NCBI GenBank assembly: GCA_030770545.1
Contig: CM061102.1
Coordinates: 8,173,501 to 8,237,500, forward strand
Direction of reading: 5' to 3'
From: Macropodus opercularis
Taxonomy: Eukaryota > Chordata > Actinopteri > Anabantiformes > Osphronemidae
DNA: 64,000 nt
Shown here: positions 1 through 10,738 of the stretch, piece by piece
Numbering within the stretch: the first letter of the stretch is position 1
Layout of the letters: every line of letters starts with the position of its first letter
Made by a program: the position numbers and the translations under genes
The notes under the pieces: generated by a model
Seen by the model: the letters and a program-made list of their open reading frames with translations, nothing else
What the model was told of the DNA's origin: nothing
Database searches by the model: none

Positions 1-309
1 CTCAGAAACCACATCCTCGACAGCATCCTGGATGACTAGCTCATCTGGCGCAAACCTGTGAACCGCCATGCCTTCCCCTTCACCTTCTGACACCAACACA
101 GTCTCTTGAAGCTCCACAACAAACTCTTGCCCGCCAGCACCACCGTCATCTGGAAGATGCGGGATTACTCAGGTTAACCAAATAATGGTGGCTTATTGGA
201 TATAAATATTATTTAAAAGTGTCGCTAATTACCCGATCCGTGTAATATTATTTTAGGCTCTTCTGCATGTATTGCAAGTCTGGTGACATCCTCATCCATT
301 GTCCTCGCA
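1..309 (-). CDS. zfx: ZFX/ZFY-family zinc-finger transcription factor, 5' coding end (partial)
   Basis: Two coding exons are visible on the minus strand. The first (233-309) carries the ATG at 299-297 and 22 codons beginning MDEDVTRLAIHAEEPKI, then a gtaatt donor. The second (1-149, open at the window edge) follows a cttccag acceptor and encodes an acidic stretch with EFVVELQETVLVSE and DELVIQDAVEDVV. As I recall it, this aligns with the ZFX acidic activation domain (VVEVQETVFVSD, SVVIQDVIEDVV). The 13 zinc fingers expected at the C-terminus lie beyond position 1. ZFX is a nuclear DNA-binding activator that acts downstream of promoters. The neighbour sat1 agrees with Xp22-type gene order. The phases join cleanly (G + AT gives Asp). 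An acceptor (aaatgcag) just before the ATG exon implies one or more upstream 5' UTR exons, probably in the CpG-rich stretch near 1.1-2.5 kb. Confidence 0.85.
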
Positions 310-1079
310 CTGCATTTGTTATTGGAAAGCTGAAAGCAAATGATAAAAAGCTCAGGTCTTTGGTGGATGCAGTTAAAATAAAATATTAAATCATCATCAT
401 CATTCTGTTGCTCACACAAGTAGCACATTGCAACATGAATAAACATCGTTGAGTACATTGATAACCAAATGATTTATCAGCTGCTTGAAGAAGCATTTTT
501 TCCTCCTACAGCTTCTGTACATGTGCACAAAAAATATTTATGCATAATTAACTTGATTTGAACCTTTGAACTTTGGTACTAATCAAAATAAGCCTAATGC
601 ACTTAAGTACTGAAAACTGCTCAGCACCAAATACTTCTGAATGCTCTTTGCTACTCATTTCAACTGACGGTATTGTTACTTTAGGAAGCATATTCCTACT
701 AAACACTACAAGATCTGAGGTCTCGTTGCTTTGCTTGTTGATGAACACGTTTCTCTGTGGACAGCTTCACTTGCCTTGGTATTTCATTCTTAAGAAAAAA
801 CACCTGACACTGTAAAAGCTGCAGGATAAAGAAGAAAAATTAGCAAATATGTGTCAATCTGAATTAAAAAAAACCCAAACAAATGGCAATGTTGTCTTCT
901 GTCTGCAACTAATAGCAAGTGAAATGACCAGTAACATAATTGCTATGGTTGCATAACTAACTCGCCATCAAAATGAAACTAATACCTTTTAAATCAAGCC
1001 CTAGAGTCAAACTAGCTCTACCTTCATTACTGAGATTAGCGCAGAATAATGTGCGACAAAAGAAAAATGTGCCCATGTC
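310..1079. other. AT-rich stretch upstream of the zfx start exon (probable 5' UTR intron)
   Basis: No exon with matching splice sites or recognisable protein was found on either strand. The acceptor at the zfx start exon suggests this is intronic sequence between a noncoding first exon and the ATG exon. Confidence 0.4.
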
Positions 1080-2450
1080 ACACAAGGGGGGATGCAGAGA
1101 TGTAAACAGTGGCGTGGACGGTGGGGTGAAATTTAATTTCCACTGGATGCACCATCCCCCACCTCCAGGTGGGACGCGATGACAACGGCGTGTGGATGGG
1201 TGACAAACAACAAATCATCAGGGTGACAAACAAAACTCCAGGACGCCGAAGCGTCCGCCGGTCGTGTTGCAGCGTCTCATCCATGCAGCTCCACACGGAG
1301 TAAAACCCATGAGATGACTGACGACAATGTCTGTACCTGACCACTGAGGCAGCCCCAGCGCTGACTACACACACACACACAAACGCGTCCGGCTGTCACC
1401 GCCGAATGAAACAAATCACAGTCACGAACAAAGGGCTGCTGAGATGTGCACGCAACAAAGTGGAGTTAATACAGAAGTCATTGTGTTTGAGTCCGGTCTG
1501 CGCTGCGGTGTAGCTGCCAGCTAACGTAGCGGACGGAGGGCTAAGCGCACACTCCTTTTATCTTGCCAGCGGCCGCCATTTTGTTAGCTTAACGTCTGGA
1601 TGAATGCTAATTTTCACAAATACCGAAAATACTCGTCGATGACGACCAAACACCGGCTCCGCTTCTGCTAAAGGTCGCACCCCACACCCCGTGTTGCAAC
1701 GCATTAGAAATTACACTTTGCAACGACGCCTGAGCGAACATAGAAGCCTTTATATTCGGCAGCTGGTTAGCTTATCGCAAAGGCCTGATTACCTACTACG
1801 GCCTCTATTGAGGCCCGGGCCCGAGAAGAAAAGGCCCAACCCTTTACGGCCTTACAGCGAGATAAAGAAATACAGTAAAACACCACATGCATGTAAAACC
1901 CGAAAGGCACAGACTCGCGCAAATGCAAACGTTGGCCCGCAAGCGGGCGGCCTACGAGCAAGAACGGCCAGCGTACCAGATTTGAGCTGCAGGGATGGCC
2001 TCGGTCCGCTCCTCGGCTTCCTAGGCCGCCTGGTTCCCCCAGACTCGGGCAGGATTCAATCGGGAATTTAGTGTTATTTGGGCGGGCCGGAGAGGAGCAG
2101 AGAAGGAGGGGTTAGGGGTTGTTTCTGGAAGTCCGCTGAAAGCAAGGCAGGACGTCTGGAGCCAGATCTTGTCAAGCTACAGCCCCCCGCTCCTCCAGCT
2201 CCGAGGCCGCCGTCAGCACGACACGTCACAGCCCGAGAGCGGCAGGAAAATGCGGAAGGGTCGTGGTGGAAATCTCTCCGGCGGGCACCAAACAGGCCAT
2301 CATCCGAACAGCGTCGGCCAGAACGTGCACCGCGGTGTTAGGTCCCATCACTTAGTGTTAACAGCGGGCCAGACCTGCCTCGGTTCTCCCGCCGGCAGAG
2401 TCCCGTGCGACGGTGATGTGGTCAATGCGAGGAGAGCATCGGAGCTTTAA
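1080..2450. promoter_or_regulatory. CpG-rich probable zfx promoter / 5' noncoding exon region
   Basis: Base composition switches from AT-rich to GC/CpG-rich, with many CG dinucleotides, and returns to AT-rich after about 2450. At 1572-1583 the minus strand reads CAAAATGGCGGC, a good match to the YY1 element often found just downstream of vertebrate transcription starts. Its orientation fits a minus-strand transcript entering zfx. Open frames here (for example 1691-2071 and 2078-2341 on plus) resemble no protein and are treated as chance frames of GC-rich DNA. The exact start site and first exon are not resolved. Confidence 0.5.
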
Positions 2451-2912
2451 AGAAGTTTCCAAACAAACAGCGCAGCGTGGTTTCAGTTTCATCCCCAACT
2501 TTCTTCACTGCAAACCACAAACTCCTTTGGCTTTGGTTTAGGGGCGATCGTTAGGGAAGCTGAGCCGAACTGGTTTTACCCACAGAGTAAAAATAAGGGC
2601 AAAGTAGTTTTATCAGTCACTTCACGTCATTTCATATTATGTTTGTTTGTTCTTTGCCATATTTCAGGTGTTCAGATACGTTTCCAACATGAATGTTGCC
2701 CTTAACCTAAGTAGTCACATTAACCTGTTTGTTTAACCTATGTAGTAAGCTCGTTTAATTATTCAATTTATAATTTAATTTTAAAAGAACTTCAAGCCAC
2801 AACGGCTCCTGATTTTAGGTTATGAAGGAGTCTGAATATTGTGTAATATTTGTTGTACTGCGGGAAACGTTTCTTTAAAGTTTGCACTATATGTAAATGA
2901 GGGGTCTAAATA
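2451..2912. other. Intergenic spacer, nothing recognised
   Basis: AT-rich sequence between the CpG region and the transposon relic. No gene, RNA or repeat was recognised. Confidence 0.4.
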
Positions 2913-3715
2913 CAGTTGCAAGGAAAAGAATAGAAAAAGCACAGCCTGCTTAAACTGATACTGCACAAACATGATATGTTTTCATGTTTTTATTGAACAT
3001 AACTTTTAAACATTCACAGTGCAGGGCTAATGACGTGTCTGAGAGCTAACTGGAGCCAGGAGTCAGCTGTAAAACATGGTGGAGGGGCATCATGGTTTGG
3101 CTGCCTCTGGGCCTGGACGGATCGCTGTCATGGACGTAAAATTTATTCCAAAGTTTATCAAGACATTTTGCCGGAACACGTAGGACCATCCGTCCGCCAA
3201 CTGAAGTTTCACAGAGGATGGTGATGCAACAGGACAACGACCCAAAGCATAGAAGTAAATCAACAACAGAATGGCTTCAACAGAAACAAATCCGCCTTCT
3301 GGAGCGACCCAGTCAGAGTCCGTACCTCAACCCGATTGAGATGCTGTTTCATGACCTCAAGAGAGTGATTCACACCAGACATCCCAAGAATATTGCTGAG
3401 GAATGGTCCAAAATTCCTCCAGACCGTGAGCAGTTCTGATCTGCACCTACAGGAAACGTTTGGTTGAGGTTATTGCTGCCAAAGGAGGGTCGACCAGTTA
3501 TTAAGTCCAAAGGTTCACATAGTTTTTCTACCCTACACTGTCAATGTTTAAAAGTTATGTTCAATAAAAACATGAAAACATATGTTTGTGTAGTATTAGT
3601 TTAAGCAGACTGTGTTTTTCTGTTTACATCTACTTTGATGAAGAGCAGATCACATTTTATTACCAATTTATGCAAAAATCCATGTCATTTGTAATTTAAC
3701 ATTTTCTCGCAACTG
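2913..3715 (+). mobile_element. Decayed Tc1/mariner-type DNA transposon (internally deleted)
   Basis: Long inverted ends: the left end begins CAGTTGCAAG at 2913 after a TA, and the right end closes with CGCAACTG at 3715. Both inner TIR parts carry the same run, 'cacagYctgcttaaact' through 'ttttattgaacataactttt', in opposite orientation (about 2955-3026 and 3531-3605). The right TIR is about 185 bases; the left has lost about 75 bases of it. Between them are pieces of the transposase C-terminal half in two different frames: 3030-3224 with VKHGGGASWFG, and 3218-3439 with QDNDPKH and LNPIE, the DDE-type catalytic motifs. The DNA-binding N-terminal half is missing and the frame is broken, so the element cannot supply its own transposase. 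Confidence 0.9.
3218..3439 (+). pseudogene. Tc1 transposase C-terminal fragment
   Basis: An open stretch inside the transposon relic encoding a DDE-domain tail: QQDNDPKHRSKSTTEW, then SQSPYLNPIE, then a W-containing end (EEWSKIPPDREQF). In typical fish Tc1 copies the residue before LNPIE is Asp; here it is Tyr. The upstream part (KHGGGASWFG) continues in another frame from 3030, so at least one frameshift separates them. There is no start codon context and no N-terminal HTH domains. It is a nonfunctional relic. Confidence 0.85.
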
Positions 3716-4137
3716 TGTGTTTGCACAATATAATATATGTTTTTATGGCTTAAAAGAATCACTGTGTCAATATGACTGTAAAAACCATTTCAGCTGACTT
3801 TACTGTACCTTAGATTTCTTATTTATTGGGTCAAGGTTTTCCATTAATATCCCAACATCCACCAGATGAACTCACACAAAATTTGGTACATTTGAGACAT
3901 TGGGCATTAGGCTAAAATGTAACTATGCATTTCCAATCATACATTCAACAAACTATAAGAAAGCAGCAAAGGAGAGATTTTAATTCACTTCAGTCAGAAC
4001 AGCAAACAAAAGATTAATAACCCACATTGAGCATCTTTTTTTTTGCTGTATTTGCCCCCTGTGACCTCTGATTTGTCAGTCACTGCCTATACTGCCTGTC
4101 CTCTACAGGGGATTAATTAAAAAAGCACAAGCAACAT
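3716..4137. other. Intergenic spacer
   Basis: AT-rich sequence between the transposon relic and the sat1 3' end. No gene recognised. Confidence 0.4.
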
Positions 4138-4143
4138 TTTATT
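4138..4143 (-). promoter_or_regulatory. Probable sat1 polyadenylation signal
   Basis: TTTATT on the plus strand reads AATAAA on the minus strand, about 90 bases after the sat1 stop codon. It would give a short 3' UTR. Confidence 0.5.
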
Positions 4144-4230
4144 GTCACAATTTACAGGTGGATGATTAATGTATTTATTCAGAACTCATTCAGTCATTGC
4201 CATCACCAGCAGCCAGTACATATCAGTGAA

Positions 4231-5279
4231 TTATTGGGCATTTGTCATTTTAAGCAGCTCCTTCTCCCCAATCTTAAAAAGACGCCAGCCCTCCTCGGAG
4301 GACAGATCCGCTGCTCCTCTGCGCTTGTAGAACTCAATCGACTTCGTATTGTTTTCTGCAACGATGAAGTGCATGCTGCTACAGCGGGTCTTCACTGCTG
4401 TCTAGTGGGGAAGAAACAAAGAAAAAGAAAATTCAAGGACAGATTAAGTGTTAAATATGAGAAAATAAGGTCGAATCTGACACCAAACAAGCTTTAATTA
4501 CACAGTGCTAAGCATACCTCACTCAGAACCTTCAGGATCTGTGAGCCAATGCCAAGGCCTGTTGGAAGATACAAAGTGCAAACTGATTGATAATGAGAAC
4601 ATATGTAACCTATAAATACCTCATGATGCAAATCCAAGTTCCCTGTAACTTATTAACCTTTACCATCACCATGTAACAGCACCTGACACATATCTTACCA
4701 CGGAACTCCTGCATAACGAAGAAGTCCTCCAAGTAGAGAAGCTTTCCAATCCAAGGGTCGTATGTGAAGTAGTACATGGCGAAGGCAATCACATTGTGGC
4801 CTGGAAGAAAACACTGTGAGTTAGGGGTGGATTGAAAGGAAGTAAGATGTGAGATGTTCTGTTAGAGAAGCTGTCACCTTCTGAGCTCTGCTCTTTTGGG
4901 ACTTCAGCAACCAAGCAGTGATAGAAAGGATGATCCCCAAAGCCATCTTCAAGTAGATCTACAGGTGAGACACTGACTTTAGATCAATGCGTGGAGACTG
5001 GATGTATAAATATTCAAAACATATGATTTACAGTTAAAGACAATGCAGGCTGAAGCACCTTTCTCGGTCAGCCTGACCTGCTCCTCCATGTCTTCATATT
5101 TAGCGAGTTCCTAAAGACACACAACAAAACGTTCCTTTTAACCGAAAAACCATATAGTATAACAGAAATACAAGATATGTAGTTAAAACACAAGAATTTA
5201 ATGGTTGCCTCACCTTTATGAGTCGCAGGATATCAGACACGTCCTTGGGTTCGGCTGCCCGTAATATAAACTTTGCCAT
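4231..5279 (-). CDS. sat1: Spermidine/spermine N1-acetyltransferase 1 (diamine acetyltransferase)
   Basis: Six coding exons on minus: 5214-5279 (ATG at 5279), 5059-5110, 4878-4958, 4699-4800, 4518-4558, 4231-4401 (stop TAA 4233-4231). All phases agree and give 170 aa; human SAT1 is 171 aa. The enzyme transfers acetyl from acetyl-CoA to the N1 position of spermidine/spermine in the cytosol, the rate-limiting step of polyamine catabolism and export. Family marks: MAKFILRAAEPKDVSDILR start, YHCLVAEVPKEQ, AMYYFTYDPWIGKLLYLED, RGLGIGSQIL (acetyl-CoA pyrophosphate loop, R-x-x-G-x-G), SSMHFIVAENN and SIEFYKRRGA. Fish often have sat1a/sat1b; which copy this is cannot be told. Its position between zfx and prdx4 agrees with Xp22 order. 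Introns are short; that between coding exons 3 and 4 is only 77 bases. Confidence 0.95.
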
Positions 5280-6241
5280 TTTCTCTTTTTCCCTTTTTTC
5301 CCTTTCCTTAATAGTCCTCTGAAGGTGAACAAAAGCAAAATTTGTTTCTTCATCCGCCTCTCAGGAGTTCACCCCCCCGAAAATGAATTTAGGACAACAG
5401 CATATACAGGAGTGTATTAGCTGTGCTGCACAGAGTGATGCAGCAGCTTCACAGCCCTTTTATGTCTTCCTGCAGGAGGCGAACCTAGTTAATAATCTAT
5501 ATGCCTACATCCAGTTTCCTTTTGTTGTCTCCTTATCTCTGTGTTCTTCACTACACTTCATTTTAGTGTTGTTTCAGCTAAACATTAATCAGACGTGGAA
5601 AAAAACAGTATACGTAAAGTCTAAAAAGAAATCTATATTAAATCTAATAACACTCAAACCCAACATTTAACTTTAACCCCACTGCCACATTAGCTTCTGG
5701 CCTGCAAACACAGCCTTTTATTGATTGTTTGATGGTTCTGTTTATTAAGGGTTAGTGCTTTTATTTGCATTCCCTGAAACATAAACAAGCCAACTCAACT
5801 GGGGCAAGGCTCTGTTGTGGTAGCGTCATTGGACGAGTCAGAAAGCGTCACAGACTTTGTGTTGATGCTCTAAGAGATGTTGAACCCTGCTGTTCAGAAA
5901 GAACAAAAAATTTGGCAGCTTCCCACAAGATGTTATTCTCTTATCTGGCAATCATAAACATGCTGACGCTTGACTGTCTGGTGTCCTCAGATGATAACAG
6001 GTTGGCACTGAGAATGATACTGCTTTTCAGTATGTATCCCATAAACAGGATTTATGCTCTAGCTTTGACTGACTTGCTCAATTTTACTTCAACTACAGAA
6101 AACAACCTCAAAGCTTGTTCAAAGCTACATTTGTAGCTTTTGGATTTGGATGCGTTTAAGCTGCACCTGCATCGGCATGTGGTGCTGTAGCTCTAACATT
6201 CAGTCACAAGGCCAAGAAGTAAGCATTTTATGAAAACACAT
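5280..6241. other. sat1 5' flank and spacer to prdx4
   Basis: Holds the sat1 5' UTR immediately upstream of 5279 (purine-rich on the minus strand, no intron seen) and presumably its promoter. Plus-strand open frames at 5383-5670 and 5765-6136 match nothing recognised. Confidence 0.4.
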
Positions 6242-6247
6242 TTTATT
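6242..6247 (-). promoter_or_regulatory. Probable prdx4 polyadenylation signal
   Basis: AATAAA on the minus strand about 50 bases beyond the prdx4 stop codon. Confidence 0.5.
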
Positions 6248-6297
6248 TGTACTTTCAGTAAGTGCTGGATTTCACAGACTGGAGAAACAAAAATAGA

Positions 6298-8616
6298 TCA
6301 GTTCAGTTTATCAAAATACTTCAGCTTTCCTGAAGGGTCGGGAATGATCTGTAGGGAAAACACATTTGATTAGTACATGATCTAAATGAATTAGGCAATA
6401 GAAGCAGATTAGATGATGCTAGTAACCAATAAGACACTAGCGCATGACTTTGTGCATTGTGTTGGATATTCTTGTATCACTTTAATGAATGACTCTGGTG
6501 AACTTAAGTAATGTAAATGCTTTTCTGTACAATAAGCAGACACCGTTTTTACTTTGTATTTTACATTAGACACGTTACACTGTCAGATCTTCTCATTTAT
6601 GTGGGACAATAACGGTTAGTGATCAAGGCTACAAGTCAGTCATTAGCTCCAATCATACTCACTGTGTCACTTCCTGGTTTCCATCCTGCTGGACACACTA
6701 CAAGATAAAAAACCTCCGGTCAGCACTTCTGCTCGAGTCAGCACTTACACCAGTTGGATTGGCTTTCACTGACTCATCATACCTTCTCCATGTTTGTCCG
6801 TGTACTGGAAGGCCTGCACCAGCCGCAGCGTCTCGTCTACAGATCTCCCCACTGGAAGGTCATTCATGGTGATCTGCCTCAGAATGCCTTTGTCGTCGAT
6901 GATGAAGAGTCCCCTGAGAGAAACGGACAGGAGTCAGACTAAGGCATGACTTTTCTATAGAACCAGCTAGAGTCAAAGTTCTTCCATACCTTAGTGTGTG
7001 TCCCTGGTCCTCCAGGTAGACTCCATAGTCTTTTGAAATCTGATGAGTCAGGTCAGACAGCAGAGGGATTTTCATTTGTCCCAGTCCACCCTGCTTCCTG
7101 GGTGTGTTGATCCTGTTTATAACCAAAATGTGAGAATAAATAAAATCTCTGTCTTGAGTTTTGCCAAATCACAATTAAGAGATATAAAGCAATAAACACA
7201 GAAGAAAACCAAAATGTGTTGAAATTCCACCACAGTTCTTAAAAGGTTTTGTGTTTGTGGATCCTACCAGGCCAAGTGGGTGAACTGGGAGTCCACTGAG
7301 CAGGCGACCACCTCTGTATTGATGGCGCGAAACTCATGCACGCGATCGCTGAATGCAATGATCTCAGTAGGGCAGACAAATGTGCTGCGGAAGAAATAAA
7401 CACAAGAGAGTCCTCTCGTCAGGCAACAGCCCCAGTGACACGAATGAAGCAATTATGCGACGCGTAGCCAATTTACTCGTTACTCACAAGTCGAGTGGAT
7501 AGAAGAAGAAGACGAGATATTTGCCTCTGTAGTCTGACAGCTTCAGCTCCTTGAACTCCCCGTTAATGACGGCCGTCCCTTCCCAGTGTGGCGCAGGCTT
7601 CGAAACTTAGGACACAAGAACAGGTTTTACAAAATGCAACAGCCGTTTGAAGCCTTTCTCTATTTTTTCTTACATGTCCTGTTCACTGCTGCAATTCAGT
7701 ACAGTGTTAGACGCGTGAAGCACGGAGCACGTACCGCCTCTTTCTTATGTTATGTTATTATACTTTCAAAATTGTCTTTGCAAGTATAATTTGGTTTGTG
7801 TCCATTACAGTAAATGACTAATGTCATAGAACAGGGACCAGAGGGAGTCGCTACACGAACTGTACAAGGTAATGTTCTGTGACATTAAGTGTTAAAACGT
7901 ACGACAACAGAAGAAGCTGCAGACACACAGACCTTAAAAGCAATGGATGATCCAAAGCTGCATATTATACATGGATTATATAGTTTCCAAGCTTGTCTGT
8001 AAAGGACTCCTCACCTGACAAACACCTGCTGGTACCATGTGCGTAAAGCAGCGTTGGAGCTGTGCCGCACACCGTCATGTGTCCAAAAGGCGGAGGGAGG
8101 AAGAATCTAGTGAATTTCATAGAATGACGTGTCCTACAAAAGGCCATCTGATTTAAAGTCAGGCCTCACTTCAACATGAAACCAACCCGCCAGGTGAGAA
8201 TTAAACTGGAAGATAGGGCCAATCAGATTACAAGACGAGTTGCAGACGGACGCTGTCACTTTATTTTAGTCCAGACAGCAGCAGGAGTCGCATGTTTCAG
8301 CTGTACCAGCTGCTGCGTAACGCAGGAAGAACGACAAGAAAGAAAACCACTGCGCACGTCAGACATGCAAATGCTTGGTTGTGTGAAGTCAGGAGAGAAA
8401 CTCACTCTTGGCTTTGCTCAGATGCAGAGAATGGTCAGACACGGGCACACGGGAAGCCTCTCCAGGATAGACGTGGCCTCCCGCGTAGTTATGACACTGG
8501 GAGTATTTCACATGAGCGGCTTCTTCTGCAGATGTGAGTCTTGTGAGGAAGAGGAGCGCGGCGCAAAGCGCGCACCAAAGCTCCTTCTTTACATTAGTGC
8601 GGATAGGAAACTCCAT
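6298..8616 (-). CDS. prdx4: Peroxiredoxin-4, ER-resident thioredoxin-dependent peroxidase
   Basis: Seven coding exons on minus: 8406-8616, 7488-7605, 7268-7384, 6990-7112, 6783-6913, 6663-6697, 6298-6348. Phases agree and give 261 aa (human 271). The ATG at 8616 starts a signal peptide with core LWCALCAALLFLTRLTSA; an upstream in-frame GTG is not needed. This typical 2-Cys peroxiredoxin reduces H2O2 in the ER and feeds oxidising equivalents to PDI. Residues: N-terminal PRDX4-specific Cys41 (QCHNYAGG), peroxidatic Cys114 in FTFVCPTE, resolving Cys235 in EVCPAGW. The GGLG loop and C-terminal YF (KLKYFDKLN) that make such enzymes prone to hyperoxidation are present. VYPGEASRVPVSDHSLHLSKAK is diagnostic of PRDX4. 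Oriented like sat1 and pdha1, with separate flanks. Confidence 0.95.
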
Positions 8617-10738
8617 TGTGTCGTCCCTGTGAGAGCACGTAGCCACTGGCGGACAATGCGCTTCGGCAGGATTTGAAGAGTCTTCCTTCTCTACTTCTTC
8701 TTCATTCAGGTCTCGCAGCAGTTTGTTGTTGCATTACTGCCATCTCCTGGAACTAATTAGCTCATGACGCGCATTCTTTCCGTTTACCACCATGGAGTTA
8801 AATTTATTTTCTTTTATTTTTCACATTCTGCATTTGTTTAATAAGAAATAGGATAAATGGATTTCAAATAAAATAAAAGCCATTATCTGCCTGAATTTGA
8901 CAACTTTCTGTCACATTTTCTGTTATATATACACAACATCTAGTGTTGTACTTGCAACCAAAAATACATTTTGATATTTATATAAACAAACTTACTGCAG
9001 CTGAAAGCATGCAAGACTACACATACACATACATACATTTCACAGTAGTATGATGATTTATGACCTGGTTTGTTAACAGCTATAAATACAGACACAACAC
9101 AAAATTAGAGTTTTACAGTCTTTTTATTGCAATGGCTCCCACATTGTTTCTTACATTTCTTTTGGACATCTGCTGCTTCCAATGTAACAGTTTACTCAGC
9201 AAATACTCCCACCAAAGGCATCATTTCAGTTGTATCAAGTCAGACAGCAACATTTTCCTTTTTAATCCATTTTTGACTTTAAAAATAAAATAACCCGTCG
9301 AAGGGGTTCAAGAATTGTAGCTATTTTTCCGACTTGGCAAGAAAATGTTCAGGCCAAAATTCAAAATGTCTACGTATATGTCACAGAAAATGTTAATGCA
9401 CTGCTCACATGTGAAAATATCACACAAAAAAAAAAACGAGTAGCACATATAGCTGATTATACATTAGTGGAGGTGAACTAGCAATACTTAACATCCAAAC
9501 CAATATTTCACTTGTATTTAGGAACTTTGAGAGAAAAGTGAACTGATAAGTCCACTCAGACCTAGTCATCATGCTTACACTCGCTGCTGATAGGCTTGTA
9601 GCATTTGAATGTACATATTAAGGACCATAAATATCCTTACATATACATCAGAAATGGTGATAATAAGTTGAATGCGTGACTTTAAAAATACACCAGTCCA
9701 GATGCACAAAATCTGCTCCTCAGCTTGGAGTGTGACACAAATGACACAATCACTGCATAAACCAGAGGTTCTCGAATCTCGAATAAGGATTTCCGACCGA
9801 CTGAACACCTGATCCAGGTCGTTAGCAGTGGGTAGTGTAGGGAACATGAGCGGGGCAGGGGTGCTTGACGACCAGGCACGTGTTTGGCTTGGAAAGACAC
9901 ATTTAATTAAACCGCTGCTTTTATATTCTTTACTTTCTCACGTATAGCAACACAAGATGACAACAGTGCTGCTATTTATGAGGTATTTGTAACAAAGTGT
10001 TACAAAAAAATACCAACTGAAATATTGTAATAACATTCATGTACACTTGAGTGTAAAGAGCACAAAACACATGTTTGACATGTTTCTTCACAAGACGTGG
10101 TGGATGAACATTTTCCTAACCGCACCTCAAAAATGACCCAGGAAACAACAAACGAGTAAATTTAGCATCAGCAAAATAAATGTACTTGGGCAATATAGTT
10201 AATTCCACATGTCTAATGTCAGACCACCTGGAAATCTTTAGGTACAGCAGCTTCCAAATACAACAATTTCATTTACGGGAGATAAACTTTAGTTCACCAA
10301 TGTCAACAATGGTGATCTGAACATAAAATCATGATTCATAGTTATTGTTACAACAAAATATAGAATTTCATCAAAATGTGGCAACACTGTGTTGCATTAC
10401 TATACAATGTACATTCAAAGGTTTTGTGTTTTCTATATTTTCCATGTTGCACTGAAGGTAGAATACTGGGTTGCAAAAGAGTTAGACTTGGGGAATAAGG
10501 AAACACAGAAAAGCATTGTTGCAATCTTTGGTAGTATCTTTGTGAATTATATAATCTTATCTGATCATGACCACTGCTGTTCAAACGTAAAGTTCTGACA
10601 CTAATTTACTTGATGATGTTCTAATTTCTGGGTCTGAGGCACTGGTTTATGGTCCGTTATACGCCGTGTGTGTATCTGCTCAGGGCCGGGTGGGGTTAAT
10701 ATTTATGAAGTTATGAAGAAGGGGTAAAAATAAAATGT
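8617..10738. other. prdx4 promoter flank and pdha1 3' UTR / spacer
   Basis: The first about 150 bases are GC-richer and probably contain the prdx4 promoter. The rest is AT-rich with no recognised coding exon. On minus, AATAAA at 9128-9123 and ATTAAA near 9909-9904 are candidate poly(A) signals for pdha1, which would give it a 3' UTR of 0.8-1.6 kb. No RNA gene or clear transposon was recognised. Confidence 0.35.

Noticed and set aside
1..309. zfx as a sign of a sex chromosome
   Set aside because: Its X/Y role is a mammalian feature; in fish zfx is generally autosomal, and nothing here indicates sex linkage.
1691..2450. Overlapping plus-strand frames of 126, 87 and 93 aa
   Set aside because: GC-rich promoter-like DNA has few stop codons; no motif and no splice support.
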